Origin: Mycolicibacterium komanii
Lineage (GTDB): Bacteria; Actinomycetota; Actinomycetes; Mycobacteriales; Mycobacteriaceae
Direction: 5' to 3'
DNA length: 64,000 bases
Assembly (NCBI RefSeq): GCF_001050035.1
Contig: NZ_CVTA01000001.1
Location: forward strand, 152,409 to 216,408
In this document: positions 20,010-27,856 of the stretch, piece after piece
Numbering within the stretch: position 1 is the stretch's first letter
Layout of the letters: each line of letters starts with the position of its first letter
Made by a program: the position numbers and the translations under genes
Notes under the pieces: model-generated
The model's input: the letters and a program-made list of their open reading frames with translations, nothing else
Database searches by the model: none
Told to the model about the DNA's origin: nothing

Positions 20010-20633
20010 CTACGGCCCGTCGGCCGGCGTGCGCGGCAGCGCGTACAGCGCCATGCGCCGGTTCGACATGTCGTGCTCACCGAGGAACACGCAGCCGGCG
20101 TGTTCGCAGACGTCGCGGGCGCCCTTGTTCCGGTGGTCCGGGTCGAACATGATGCGGCGGCACTGCGGATCGAGCTCGAAGATGTTGGCGGTCAACCGCG
20201 GCAACAGGATCGGCGCGATGCCGCGGTTGACGAACCGCAGCTCCGCGATCGCCGCGTGCATCCCGATGTCGTGGGGGTCCGCGTCGTATCGCGGCGCGAT
20301 CGAATCCTTGGCGGCCCGGTACAGCTCGATGTAGACGAACGGCTGCCCCCGAAACGAACCAACGAACGGCCGCGAGTATTCGCCCGCCAACTGTGCGCTC
20401 AGATACCGGTGCCACCGCTCCGGTGGCCAGTCGTACTCCCACGCCTCGACCAGGTGCGGGCGGTTCATCCACTCCGACACCATCTCCGCGTCGGCATCCG
20501 GATCGGCCAACCGGATGAAGTACGGCTCGGCGAGGACCGGCGTGGGAGGCGCCGCGACCTCACGCACCGCATCGGTAATGTCCGTCAGCTCCCGCGGAAG
20601 CACCGGCGAGGGTGCATCGTCGATCTCGGTCAT
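20010..20633 (-). CDS. mbtK: Lysine N6-acyltransferase MbtK
   Basis: GNAT-fold enzyme of 207 residues that transfers the acyl chain from MbtL to the lysine side chain of mycobactin. It has the IucB/RimJ-like core: [19 protein letters not shown] in the N-terminal half, [17 protein letters not shown] with the catalytic-type His, and [16 protein letters not shown], which carries the Asp and the CoA-binding turn. It stops 4 bp from the end of convergent mbtN. Its own iron box lies upstream, so it is controlled together with mbtLMN. Confidence 0.94.
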   Translation of the reverse strand: MTEIDDAPSPVLPRELTDITDAVREVAAPPTPVLAEPYFIRLADPDADAEMVSEWMNRPHLVEAWEYDWPPERWHRYLSAQLAGEYSRPFVGSFRGQPFVYIELYRAAKDSIAPRYDADPHDIGMHAAIAELRFVNRGIAPILLPRLTANIFELDPQCRRIMFDPDHRNKGARDVCEHAGCVFLGEHDMSNRRMALYALPRTPADGP

Positions 20634-20658
20634 CGCCCGCCGAGCCTACCGGACCGAC

Positions 20659-20677
20659 TAAGGCAAGACTTACCTTC
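20659..20677. promoter_or_regulatory. Probable IdeR iron box upstream of mbtK
   Basis: The 19-mer starting TAAGGCAAGACTTACC agrees with the IdeR consensus at 12 of 19 positions, 25 bp upstream of the mbtK start on its strand. Weaker than the mbtL box, but context makes it likely. Confidence 0.65.
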
Positions 20678-20695
20678 CTCCCTCGCCGCTGCCCG

Positions 20696-21391
20696 TCAAG
20701 CGAACAGGTCGTCGAGCGCTTTCTGTTCGAGTTCAATCCACCGCTGCACGTTGCGTCGGACCTCGGCGACCGTCTCCTCGTCGAAATGCCGGGCCCCGTC
20801 AGGCGTGATCCGGCAGATGTCCATCGGCGCACCGACGCTGGGTGAAGACGCGTCCAACGCGTCGAGCACCCGCAGCGCGGCCACCACGCCGTAGTCCACG
20901 CTGCGTTCGGTCATCCCGAAGTGCGCGAGCAGTGCGTGGGCCTGCTGGGCCATCGGCGATCCGCTGCCCACCGCGTGAAAGCCGATCTCCTCGTAATGGC
21001 CGATGAGGCCGTGCGGATCGATGTCGACGATGAACGGATTCCCGTTCGCGTAGCCCGCCGCGAGGACATAGGTCGCCGGTGTGGCTCCCGGCTTCCCGGC
21101 GGGAACGTCTTCGATGAAGTTCTCGTAATGGCGCTTGAGCACAGGGAGGACGCGACCTTGCAGCGCGTGGCCGATGTCGGGGGCCTCCACGATCGCGTCC
21201 GGCTCGTTGTCGAAGATCTGCTCGAGGTCGTAGAGCACGGCACGCGAACCGCTGCCGCCCCACGCGGCGTGGTCGCCGAGGGGGTGCAGCTTCTGGGCCG
21301 GGTAGCTCAGGCCCCGCTCTGGATCGGTGATCTGCGAGTCGGAGGCCACCACGACCCCGTCGGCGCAACGAATGGCGAGAACGACGGTCAT
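20696..21391 (-). CDS. Proteasome-like Ntn-hydrolase (not PrcA/PrcB)
   Basis: 231 residues with the fold start of a proteasome beta-type subunit: after Met, the sequence begins TVVLAIRCADGVVVASDSQ. Counting this Thr as residue 1, Asp17 and Lys33 are exactly where active proteasomes, HslV and Anbu have them, and HAVGSGSPMA supplies the later Ser-Gly loop; so it should be self-competent without a propeptide. It is shorter than PrcB, lacks its propeptide, and has no partner subunit, Pup or Mpa gene beside it. It is followed by a DUF488 gene convergent to nothing related. Start ATG 21391 is fixed by the required Thr2. Substrate and oligomer are unknown. Confidence 0.85.
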   Translation of the reverse strand: MTVVLAIRCADGVVVASDSQITDPERGLSYPAQKLHPLGDHAAWGGSGSRAVLYDLEQIFDNEPDAIVEAPDIGHALQGRVLPVLKRHYENFIEDVPAGKPGATPATYVLAAGYANGNPFIVDIDPHGLIGHYEEIGFHAVGSGSPMAQQAHALLAHFGMTERSVDYGVVAALRVLDALDASSPSVGAPMDICRITPDGARHFDEETVAEVRRNVQRWIELEQKALDDLFA

Positions 21392-21423
21392 CGCGAGAGC
21401 TCCGGCAGCATGGGGCGATCGTC

Positions 21424-21792
21424 TCACGCCGGCCGCGTCAGGAGGTCCCGTAGGACCGCGGCGTTGCTCCTGTCGACGTCGCGGGTGGCGGTCACCAGCG
21501 TCACCGGCCCGTGCGCCAGCAGGCCGCGCAATTCGTCCAACGCCTGCGCACCGGCATCGGTACGCAGTTCGGCGGTGTAGCGGGCGACGAACTCCTCGAA
21601 CAGTTCGGGCCGGTGCGAATACCAGCGCCGCAGCTCGGTCGACGGTGCGACCGATGGCAGCCAGCGGCCGACCCGCGGATCGTCCTTGCGGAACCCCCTC
21701 GGCCACAACCGGTCCACCAGGACGCGCACGCCGTCCTGGTCACCAGGCGGGTCGTAGACCCGAGCGACGTCGACACTTGGGCGGCCACCCAT
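21424..21792 (-). CDS. DUF488 family protein
   Basis: 122-residue soluble protein of the DUF488 family (YeaO-like), with the characteristic VDRLWPRGFRKDD segment, the WYSHRPELFEEFVARYTAEL helix and a final Rossmann-like strand VTLVTATRDVDRSNA. Its biochemical role is unknown. The start at 21792 (MGGRPSVD) is chosen over a longer open frame that would overlap the divergent small gene at 21812. It lies 32 bp upstream of the Ntn-hydrolase start and in the same direction, so the two may be co-transcribed. Confidence 0.83.
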   Translation of the reverse strand: MGGRPSVDVARVYDPPGDQDGVRVLVDRLWPRGFRKDDPRVGRWLPSVAPSTELRRWYSHRPELFEEFVARYTAELRTDAGAQALDELRGLLAHGPVTLVTATRDVDRSNAAVLRDLLTRPA

Positions 21793-21811
21793 GCGGTGAG
21801 ATGGTAGGGGC

Positions 21812-22006
21812 ATGCCGGTGGACCGAGTGGCGGATCTGCAGCGTTGGCAGGATTCGGGCGCGATCTGGGAGGTTCGGGCGCGACGGGAACGCAGCGTGAC
21901 CGTCGCGCTGCTGCGCTGCGACGGCGGCGAGGAGGTCGACGTCTTCACCTCCGACGACCCCAGGCTGCTCGCGTTCATCGGGGAACGCATCAGCAGCGAG
22001 GACTGA
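21812..22006 (+). CDS. Small conserved-looking protein, unknown function
   Basis: A 64-residue acidic soluble protein (MPVDRVADLQRWQDSG..., GGEEVDVFTSDDPRLLAFIG) with a predicted beta-strand core and no membrane segment. An ATG with GTAGGGG just before it and normal codon pattern support it. It ends 4 bp from the stop of the convergent TetR gene. I do not recognise the family; similar short proteins with the DPRLLAFIG ending are familiar from mycobacterial genomes but without function. Confidence 0.65.
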   Translation: MPVDRVADLQRWQDSGAIWEVRARRERSVTVALLRCDGGEEVDVFTSDDPRLLAFIGERISSED

Positions 22007-22009
22007 CCC

Positions 22010-22546
22010 TCAACGACGGCGTGCACGGACCAGGTCGGCGAACGCCGCGGCCGCGGCGTCGACACCGTCGAGGTCCTCGGTGGCGACGAGGTCCAGCAGC
22101 AGGCCGCGGGCCACGGCCAGGCCGAGCCGCATCATCGCCGGATCGTCCGCGCCGCTCAGGTGTGCAAGCCAGTCCACGACCGCGCCGGGCAGCATCCGCG
22201 CGAACGGTTGCTCGCCCTGCGCCCCCCGCGCGTAGCACTCGAAGAACAGCCGCTCGAAGGGGCGCAGGTCCGGTCGCCGCAGGTTCGCCCACGTCTCCGC
22301 GACTGCGGCGGCAGGGTCGGCGGGCAGCTCCCGGGTCGTCGCCATCTGGCGCCGCTCGACCTCACCGACGATCGCCAGCAGCAGTTCGTCGCGTGACCCG
22401 AAGTGATGCAGCAGCATGCGGTGACTGGTGCCGACCGCGGCCGCGAGGTCGCGAAGCGGGCGGTCACCGATGCCGTTGCGTGCGACCTCCGCGACGAGGT
22501 CGTCCAGCAGTTCTTTGCGACGCTCGAGATCAGGAGGTCGGGCCAT
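22010..22546 (-). CDS. TetR family transcriptional regulator
   Basis: 178-residue repressor. Helix-turn-helix near residues 27-50 (PLRDLAAAVGTSHRMLLHHFG) and a C-terminal ligand domain with FFECYARGAQGEQPFARM. Its start lies 17 bp inside the 3' end of the SRPBCC gene, so both are one transcript. A perfect 18-bp palindrome covers the start codon of that first gene and is the obvious autoregulatory site. The inducing ligand is unknown. Confidence 0.9.
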   Translation of the reverse strand: MARPPDLERRKELLDDLVAEVARNGIGDRPLRDLAAAVGTSHRMLLHHFGSRDELLLAIVGEVERRQMATTRELPADPAAAVAETWANLRRPDLRPFERLFFECYARGAQGEQPFARMLPGAVVDWLAHLSGADDPAMMRLGLAVARGLLLDLVATEDLDGVDAAAAAFADLVRARRR

Positions 22547-22976
22547 CGAGCCGATGCAGATGCTCGCAGCGCGCCTTCAACCCCTCGGCCTCGAGGTCGA
22601 GGTAGCGCCTGGTCATCGACCGCATCAGCAGGCCGACCAGAGCCCCGACGGGCCCCCGCTGTTCGAGTACCTGGTGAATACGGGTCCGATCGTCGCCGAC
22701 GGAGATCACCTCGTGGCGGGCCACCGTGAGTCCGCCGGGCGAACGCTGCACCCAGGTCCACGACGCTCCGGGCGTCACCTCGGTAACCTCCCAGACCAGC
22801 TTCGGCATGCGGGGTTGCTTGATCTCGAATCGGTTGCCCACCACCAGTTCTCGTGAGTCGAGGGCCGTGAGGCGGGTCACCGAGGCCGTCCACTCCGGCC
22901 AGCGCTCGACGTCACTGAACACGTCCCACACGACGGCCGCGGGTGCATCGATCTCGGCAGCGCACTCGGTAATCAT
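22530..22976 (-). CDS. SRPBCC family (polyketide cyclase/START-like) protein
   Basis: 148-residue helix-grip protein: N-terminal strand CAAEIDAPAAVVWDVFSDVERWPEW, central strands VGNRFEIKQPRMPKLVWEV, and the long C-terminal helix MRSMTRRYLDLEAEGLKARCE. Such proteins bind hydrophobic ligands, and some are cyclases; no catalytic residues can be assigned. First gene of a two-gene unit with a TetR regulator. The start codon lies within the operator palindrome, so its mRNA is leaderless or nearly so. Confidence 0.87.
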   Translation of the reverse strand: MITECAAEIDAPAAVVWDVFSDVERWPEWTASVTRLTALDSRELVVGNRFEIKQPRMPKLVWEVTEVTPGASWTWVQRSPGGLTVARHEVISVGDDRTRIHQVLEQRGPVGALVGLLMRSMTRRYLDLEAEGLKARCEHLHRLDGPTS

Positions 22977-22992
22977 GTACCAAATGGTACAT
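22975..22992. promoter_or_regulatory. TetR-type operator overlapping the SRPBCC start codon
   Basis: ATGTACCA-AA-TGGTACAT, perfect 8-bp arms. It includes the first bases of the SRPBCC start codon and lies between this gene and the divergent membrane-protein gene, so it may control both. Confidence 0.72.
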
Positions 22993-23048
22993 CCATGCCG
23001 TCGCCGAGAGAAGGGTCAAACTCGGGCGTGCGGCAAGATTGCCTGGAC

Positions 23049-23765
23049 ATGACGCTCAGCGACCGCCCCACCACACGTCGGCGACACATCCTCCGGCTGG
23101 TGCTCTTCGCGGCGTTCCTGCTCGGGATGTTCTATCTGGTGGCCGTGAGCGGCGTGATCGATGTCGAGCACGTCCGTCGCACCGTGGCCTCCACCGGCCC
23201 CATCGCGCCGTTGGTCTACGTCGTGGTGTCGGGTCTGCTCGGGGCGGTGTTCGTCCCCGGGCCGATTCTCGCGGCCGCAAGCGGCGTGCTGTTCGGACCG
23301 CTGGTCGGCACGTTCGCCACGCTGGGCGCGACGGTCACCACCGCCTGCATCACCAGCCTGGTCGGCAGGCGCGCCGGACGCGACAGTGCACGGGCTCTGC
23401 TCGGCGAGGACCGGGCGGCCCGGCTCGACGGCCTCATCGCGCGCGGCGGGCTGTGGGCCGTCGTCGGCCAGCGCTTCGTCCCGGGCATCTCCGACGCGCT
23501 CGCCTCCTATGCCTTCGGCGCGTTCGGAGTTCCGTTGTGGCAGATGGCCGTCGGCGCGTTCATCGGGTCGGTCCCGCGCGCCTTCGTGTACACGGCACTG
23601 GGGGCGTCCATCTCGGACCTGTCCTCACCACTGGCATTCGCGGCGGTCGCGGTGTGGTGCATCACCGCGGTCGCCGGCGCATTCGCCGCGCACCGGGGCG
23701 TCCGGAGCTGGCGCGGACGGGCACGCACCGACGACGGGCCGCCGCCCGATGCCGGCGATTCCTAG
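23049..23765 (+). CDS. TVP38/TMEM64 (VTT/DedA-like) family membrane protein
   Basis: 238-residue inner-membrane protein. After an Arg-rich cytosolic start come a first membrane helix (LVLFAAFLLGMFYLVAVSG) and the VTT core: VPGPILAAASGVLFGPLVGT re-entrant loop and the second half GQRFVPGISDALASYAFGAFG, then two helices and a basic tail. The family is thought to move or scramble lipids. ATG 23049 gives a normal family start; an upstream ATG at 22995 would add 18 residues and lie next to the palindrome. The 3' end overlaps the convergent gene by 4 bp. Confidence 0.88.
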   Translation: MTLSDRPTTRRRHILRLVLFAAFLLGMFYLVAVSGVIDVEHVRRTVASTGPIAPLVYVVVSGLLGAVFVPGPILAAASGVLFGPLVGTFATLGATVTTACITSLVGRRAGRDSARALLGEDRAARLDGLIARGGLWAVVGQRFVPGISDALASYAFGAFGVPLWQMAVGAFIGSVPRAFVYTALGASISDLSSPLAFAAVAVWCITAVAGAFAAHRGVRSWRGRARTDDGPPPDAGDS

Positions 23766-24358
23766 TCCGGCAGCGAGGCGCTGCCCGGCGGCGGGGTGAG
23801 CTGCCATGTGTCACAGGCCATCGCGAGCATGGCGTACGTGCCGACGACGAAGATCAGCTCCATCGCCCGGTGGGTGCCGAGTTCGTCGACCAGACGACGC
23901 CACGTGTTCGGCGCCGCACGACCGTCGGCGAGCAACTCGTCGGTGGCCTCGAGAACCAGCCGGTCCACCCCGTCGAATTCGGTGTTACCGCGGGTGATCC
24001 GGGCGATATCGTCGTCGGTCAGGCCGCCCCCCTTCGCCATCTTGACGTGCTCGCCCCAGAAGAACGACGAGCGCCGCGCATGCGCCAGCCGCAGCACCGC
24101 CAACTCGCGCAGGCGCAGGGACAGCTCACCGCGCTGCAGCAGAAACGCGTTGTAGGCGAGGAACTTCTGCGCCATCTTCGGATGCCGGGCCAGCACCCCG
24201 ATGATGTCGAAGTTGAGTGGGTCCCGGGGCTCCCCGGAGCCGGCCCGCGGAACATCGTCGCCCGGTATCCCCATCAGCGCGCCGACGGCGGCGTACTCGT
24301 CGTCGCCCCACTCGTCGGCGGTCAGCGGCGTCAGGAGCGGCGTGGCATCCTCCGTCAT
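23762..24358 (-). CDS. Carboxymuconolactone decarboxylase / AhpD-like protein without the Cys pair
   Basis: 198 residues with one CMD-like all-helical domain: FLAYNAFLLQRGELSLRLRELAVLRLAHARRSSFFWGEHVKMA contains the conserved Arg-Glu-Leu core and His. In AhpD the following segment has CxxC; here it reads SSFFWGEH, so no disulphide chemistry is possible and the function is open. Last gene of the five-gene oxygenase operon, 2 bp after the LLM gene, with AAAGGTGA in front of its ATG. Confidence 0.85.
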   Translation of the reverse strand: MTEDATPLLTPLTADEWGDDEYAAVGALMGIPGDDVPRAGSGEPRDPLNFDIIGVLARHPKMAQKFLAYNAFLLQRGELSLRLRELAVLRLAHARRSSFFWGEHVKMAKGGGLTDDDIARITRGNTEFDGVDRLVLEATDELLADGRAAPNTWRRLVDELGTHRAMELIFVVGTYAMLAMACDTWQLTPPPGSASLPD

Positions 24359-24360
24359 GG

Positions 24361-25218
24361 TCACCTTTCTTCGCGGTGCAGTTCCGCAAGGGCGTGAATT
24401 TGCTCGAGGTAGTGCTCGAGCGACCGGTGGACAAATCGCGCAGAAACGATCGTGGTGCCCGCTTCCGCCATGGCGCGCAACGTCTCCCGCGTGGCCTCGG
24501 GGTTCTCGATCGGGTCGAGGGGACGGTCGGCGGCCAGCACGACATCGAAATCGGGCGGAACGTCGCGCGCCCGCAGCCATTCCGCGGCGGTTTCGATCGA
24601 GATGCCGAACGGTGCCCAACCCTCGGCGAGGGTCAGGGCCCGCCGCAGCGAACGCCGGGTCCGGCCACCGACCCAGATCGGCATGTGCGCCTGCAGCGCG
24701 CACGGGTCGACGATCAGGCCGCCGAACGAGTAGTACTCACCGTCGTAGGAGGGCTCATTGCTCGACAGGGCCGCGCGCAGGGCCCGCAGCGCGTCGTCCG
24801 CGCGCGGGCCACGGTCCTCGAACGGGGCACCCAGAAGATCGAACTCCTCTTTGAGTGAGCCGACGCCGACGCCGAGTATCAAACGGCCGCGGCTGACGTG
24901 ATCCAGTGTGCCGTAACGCTTCACGATGGCGAGGGGATGGTGGTATCCCAGCACCAGCGTCATGGTGACGAGTCGAATCCGTTCGGTGCGGGCCGCCACG
25001 TAACCCAGGGTGGCCAGCGGGTCCCAGTACCTGGCGCCGCGCCGCCCCGCCTCGGACGCCGGGATGCCGATGTGCTCACTGCAGGTCAGGTGGTGGTAGC
25101 CGAGCCGATCCGCCGCCTCGGCGACGCGGCCGATGTCCTCGACCCCTGCGTCGCGCTCCCACGTCAGTGCCGCTCCGGCGACATTGGTGACGACCGGTGT
25201 TGCGATGCCGAGCTTCAA
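24361..25218 (-). CDS. LLM-class F420-dependent oxidoreductase
   Basis: 285-residue TIM-barrel protein of the luciferase-like family. Visible family parts are GYHHLTCSEHIGIPASE, RIRLVTMTLVLGYHHPLAIVKRYGTLD, LILGVGVGSLKEEFDLLG and PIWVGGRTRRSLRRAL, all contacts for F420 or FMN. The start codon is TTG in a TTGA overlap with the upstream dioxygenase stop. Fourth gene of the operon; it probably reduces or oxidises the product of the oxygenases. Confidence 0.9.
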   Translation of the reverse strand: MKLGIATPVVTNVAGAALTWERDAGVEDIGRVAEAADRLGYHHLTCSEHIGIPASEAGRRGARYWDPLATLGYVAARTERIRLVTMTLVLGYHHPLAIVKRYGTLDHVSRGRLILGVGVGSLKEEFDLLGAPFEDRGPRADDALRALRAALSSNEPSYDGEYYSFGGLIVDPCALQAHMPIWVGGRTRRSLRRALTLAEGWAPFGISIETAAEWLRARDVPPDFDVVLAADRPLDPIENPEATRETLRAMAEAGTTIVSARFVHRSLEHYLEQIHALAELHREER

Positions 25219-26045
25219 TTCAGCGGCTCTTCGCCCGCCAGGATGGTCCGGTGCATGAGGCGACCGCTGTCAACCGCGTAGGGCAGGGCGCGGTGCATGG
25301 TGCCCGTGTTGTCCCAGATCAGCAGATCACCGACCTCCCACTCGTGCCGATAGACGTACTGCGGCTGCGTCGCCCAATCACGAAGCCGGGCAAGCAGCGC
25401 GCGGCTCTCCTCGACGGGCATGTCGACGACGTAATCGGCTGTCGCCCCGAGTAACAGGGACTTGCGGCCGGACTGGTGCGTCCACACGATGGGGCACGCC
25501 TTCGTCGGCGACTTCTGCCAGAACGCGATCTCGTCGTAACTCATCTCCGGCGTCACATAGTACTGAGAGCGTTCGGCGCTGTGCACGACGCGGAGGTCGG
25601 CGATGAGGTCCTTGTCCGATTGCGGCAGATCGTCATACGCGGCGTAGGTGTTGCAGAACTCCGTATCGCCGCCGGTGTCAGACAGTTTCACCGCACGCAG
25701 CAGCGTGGCCAGGTTCGGATACGGCTGCAGGGAACCGTCGAAGTGCCAGAACAGCGAACCCTTGAGGTACTTCGCTCGCTGGTTGACGCTTTCGTCGAGC
25801 GAGATCTTGTAGATCCCGTCCTCGCCCTCGTTGGCCACGACGGTGCCCAGCGTTCTGGCGATCGCGACCTGCTGCTCGTCACTGATCTCGAGCCCGCGGA
25901 AGTACACCACGCCGCGCTGTTCCAGTGTGGCGCGGATCTTTTCGGCGGATCGGCCGCTGCACAGCGTGTCCAGGTCGGTGCGGATCTCGCTGCCGATCTT
26001 GGGCGTCAGGTCGGCGATGTCGAGTTGTGCGGAGGTCAGGCTCAC
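25215..26045 (-). CDS. TauD/TfdA-type 2-oxoglutarate Fe(II) dioxygenase
   Basis: 276 residues with the double-stranded beta-helix core. Iron ligands: HxD in FWHFDGSLQPYP and the distal His in GTMHRALPYA; the 2-oxoglutarate-binding Arg is in LMHRTILAG at the C-terminus. These enzymes hydroxylate or cleave small molecules with 2-oxoglutarate as co-substrate. The GTG at 26045 places VSLTSAQLDIADLTP at the start; the frame upstream overlaps other genes. Third gene of the operon, 5 bp after the small gene's stop. Confidence 0.88.
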   Translation of the reverse strand: MSLTSAQLDIADLTPKIGSEIRTDLDTLCSGRSAEKIRATLEQRGVVYFRGLEISDEQQVAIARTLGTVVANEGEDGIYKISLDESVNQRAKYLKGSLFWHFDGSLQPYPNLATLLRAVKLSDTGGDTEFCNTYAAYDDLPQSDKDLIADLRVVHSAERSQYYVTPEMSYDEIAFWQKSPTKACPIVWTHQSGRKSLLLGATADYVVDMPVEESRALLARLRDWATQPQYVYRHEWEVGDLLIWDNTGTMHRALPYAVDSGRLMHRTILAGEEPLN

Positions 26046-26050
26046 GGCGC

Positions 26051-26374
26051 TCAACTCACCCTCGTCAGTATCGTGCTGGCCGAATGTTTGACTCGGGGCT
26101 GGTGCCACAGCTCGACCGCGAGCGAGACGGTGATCAGAGAGTAGAGAAGGTTGCGCAGGTTCGCGACGTCCTCGGGCAGCGGCTCGGCGTAGTCGAACTT
26201 GTCGATGTAGGCTACCGCTTCCTCGGCGCACGGGAAGACCTCGTCGTAGAACGCGCGGATCTGCTCCATCGAACTGTTGACCCGCTTCACGTAGCGTGCG
26301 TGGCCGTCCTCGATGGCCCATTCGGGCACTAGGTGTTCGAGGTGCGAAAACTCCGGCGGCAGAAGCGCACTCAT
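26051..26374 (-). CDS. Small protein of unknown function in the oxygenase operon
   Basis: 107 residues, helical and rich in acidic and aromatic residues (EFSHLEHLVPEWAIEDGH, RAFYDEVFPCAEEAVAYIDKF), no signal peptide. It overlaps the Rieske oxygenase end by 4 bp (ATGA) and lies 5 bp before the dioxygenase gene. It is not a recognisable ferredoxin or beta subunit, yet its position, where a small oxygenase subunit often sits, suggests a helper of the oxygenase. Confidence 0.8.
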   Translation of the reverse strand: MSALLPPEFSHLEHLVPEWAIEDGHARYVKRVNSSMEQIRAFYDEVFPCAEEAVAYIDKFDYAEPLPEDVANLRNLLYSLITVSLAVELWHQPRVKHSASTILTRVS

Positions 26375-27654
26375 CGCAGCACCTTCTGTCCTTCGCCATT
26401 TTCCACATAGTCAGCGACGACCTTGTGGAAGTGACGCAGCAGGATCTCCTCGTCGTTCATCGTGAAGTGGGTGAGCGCGCCGCTGTTCAGCATCGCCTGC
26501 AGGCCCTCCGAGGGGCTGGCGTCCTCGAGAATGATGTCGTTGAGATACGTGATCGTCAGTTCCTGACCCAGACGTTCCTTGTGCGTCGTCGGCGGCTGGT
26601 AGTACGCCTCGGTCTCGAAGATGTGCGAGTGCGGCCCGGTGGGCCAGTGCGTATGGACGGTGAACCCGGACGCCCCGAAGATCAGCACGAAGTTCGGGAA
26701 GAACTGGAACGAGTCGAAGCCGTACTTCTCCGATCGCGTCGGGTTGATGCCCACAGGCATCGGCCCGCGATCGGTCTTCTTGTTCCACGGCCCGGCCGCG
26801 CTGGCCTCGAACACGCACTCGATCGGCTTGGAGTACGGCGTCTTTCGCGACGGTTCGCCGGAGAACGAGAACATCCGGTGCGGACCCTTCAGCCGGTAGG
26901 CCAGCGCGTCGGTGAACGGATTCGGTTGGTCGAACGCGTCCCTGGCCTCGGCGGTGACCGCGCCGAACGAAGATGCATGAAGGTATGGCCCGTGATAGCT
27001 CTCGGCGAACCCGTCCAGGAAGATCTTCCAGTTGCACTGCAGTTCGGCCTTGAACTTGTAGACCTGATGCGGGCCGGCGAACGGGTACCCCTCGATCTCG
27101 TGCGCCAGCTCGCCCAGGAAATCACGCAGCGGCTCGGTGTTGTGCGGGTTGAGGTTGATGAAGATGAAGCCCTCCCACACCTCGCACTGGATGGCCGGCA
27201 CCCGGCAGCTGTCGGCGTCGAAGTCGAGCAGCAGATCCTTGCGGGTGGCCGAGTGCAATGAGCCGTCGAGTTTGTAGCGCCACCCGTGGAAGCGGCAGTA
27301 CAGCAGCGGCGCGCGGCCCTCGACTTCGGCGAAGGGGTCGTCCTCCCACAGCATCTTGTTGCCCCGGTGGGGGCAAATGTTGTGGAACGCGCGGACCACG
27401 CCATCCTTGCCTCGCACGATGATCACCGACGTGTTGAGGAACTTCAGCTCACGGGTGAAGTAGCTCCCCGATTTCGGCACCCGCTCGACGCGCCCCATGT
27501 ACAGCCACGTCTTTCTGAAGACGTGCTCGCGTTCCTTCTCGTAGAACTCCTCGGAGACGCAGTCCTGTAGGGACACCGGGCCGCGACCGAGTTCCGGATA
27601 GGCGTCGGTCCAGTGTCCGCTCGCGGGTTTGGTCACCAGGCTGTCGTGACTCAA
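26371..27654 (-). CDS. Rieske non-haem iron oxygenase, alpha subunit
   Basis: 427-residue aromatic-ring-hydroxylating-type oxygenase. The Rieske [2Fe-2S] ligands are C-x-H in NICPHRGNK (about residue 94) and C-x2-H in YCRFHGWRY (about 117). The mononuclear iron His pair lies in GFAESYHGPYLHAS. It needs an external reductase and ferredoxin, which are not in this operon. ATG 27654 is first in a five-gene unit with the small protein, 2-oxoglutarate dioxygenase, LLM and CMD genes; LysR is divergent. Substrate unknown. Confidence 0.93.
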   Translation of the reverse strand: MSHDSLVTKPASGHWTDAYPELGRGPVSLQDCVSEEFYEKEREHVFRKTWLYMGRVERVPKSGSYFTRELKFLNTSVIIVRGKDGVVRAFHNICPHRGNKMLWEDDPFAEVEGRAPLLYCRFHGWRYKLDGSLHSATRKDLLLDFDADSCRVPAIQCEVWEGFIFINLNPHNTEPLRDFLGELAHEIEGYPFAGPHQVYKFKAELQCNWKIFLDGFAESYHGPYLHASSFGAVTAEARDAFDQPNPFTDALAYRLKGPHRMFSFSGEPSRKTPYSKPIECVFEASAAGPWNKKTDRGPMPVGINPTRSEKYGFDSFQFFPNFVLIFGASGFTVHTHWPTGPHSHIFETEAYYQPPTTHKERLGQELTITYLNDIILEDASPSEGLQAMLNSGALTHFTMNDEEILLRHFHKVVADYVENGEGQKVLR

Positions 27655-27729
27655 CGGTCCTCCTCCGTCGGGCTGAAGACGGTAGGCCGAAGGTACCGCC
27701 GCCGAAATGGCCGAAACAGACCCATCAGC

Positions 27730-27744
27730 GCAACACCCTGTTGC
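27730..27744. promoter_or_regulatory. Short palindrome in the LysR/oxygenase divergent region
   Basis: GCAACA-CCC-TGTTGC with perfect 6-bp arms lies about midway between the two start codons, in the only AT-richer stretch. The related sequence GGAACACCC follows 11 bp later. A LysR binding site is plausible; the T-N11-A pattern itself is not clear. Confidence 0.4.
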
Positions 27745-27856
27745 ATATTTGGAACACCCAGGGAGCGGACGACGCCGCCGAGCGCACGGTTCTTCGCGCC
27801 GCTACCCGCGAAACGCGGACACAACCGTGCGCTGGGCGTCAGGAGAAGGAGGCGCG

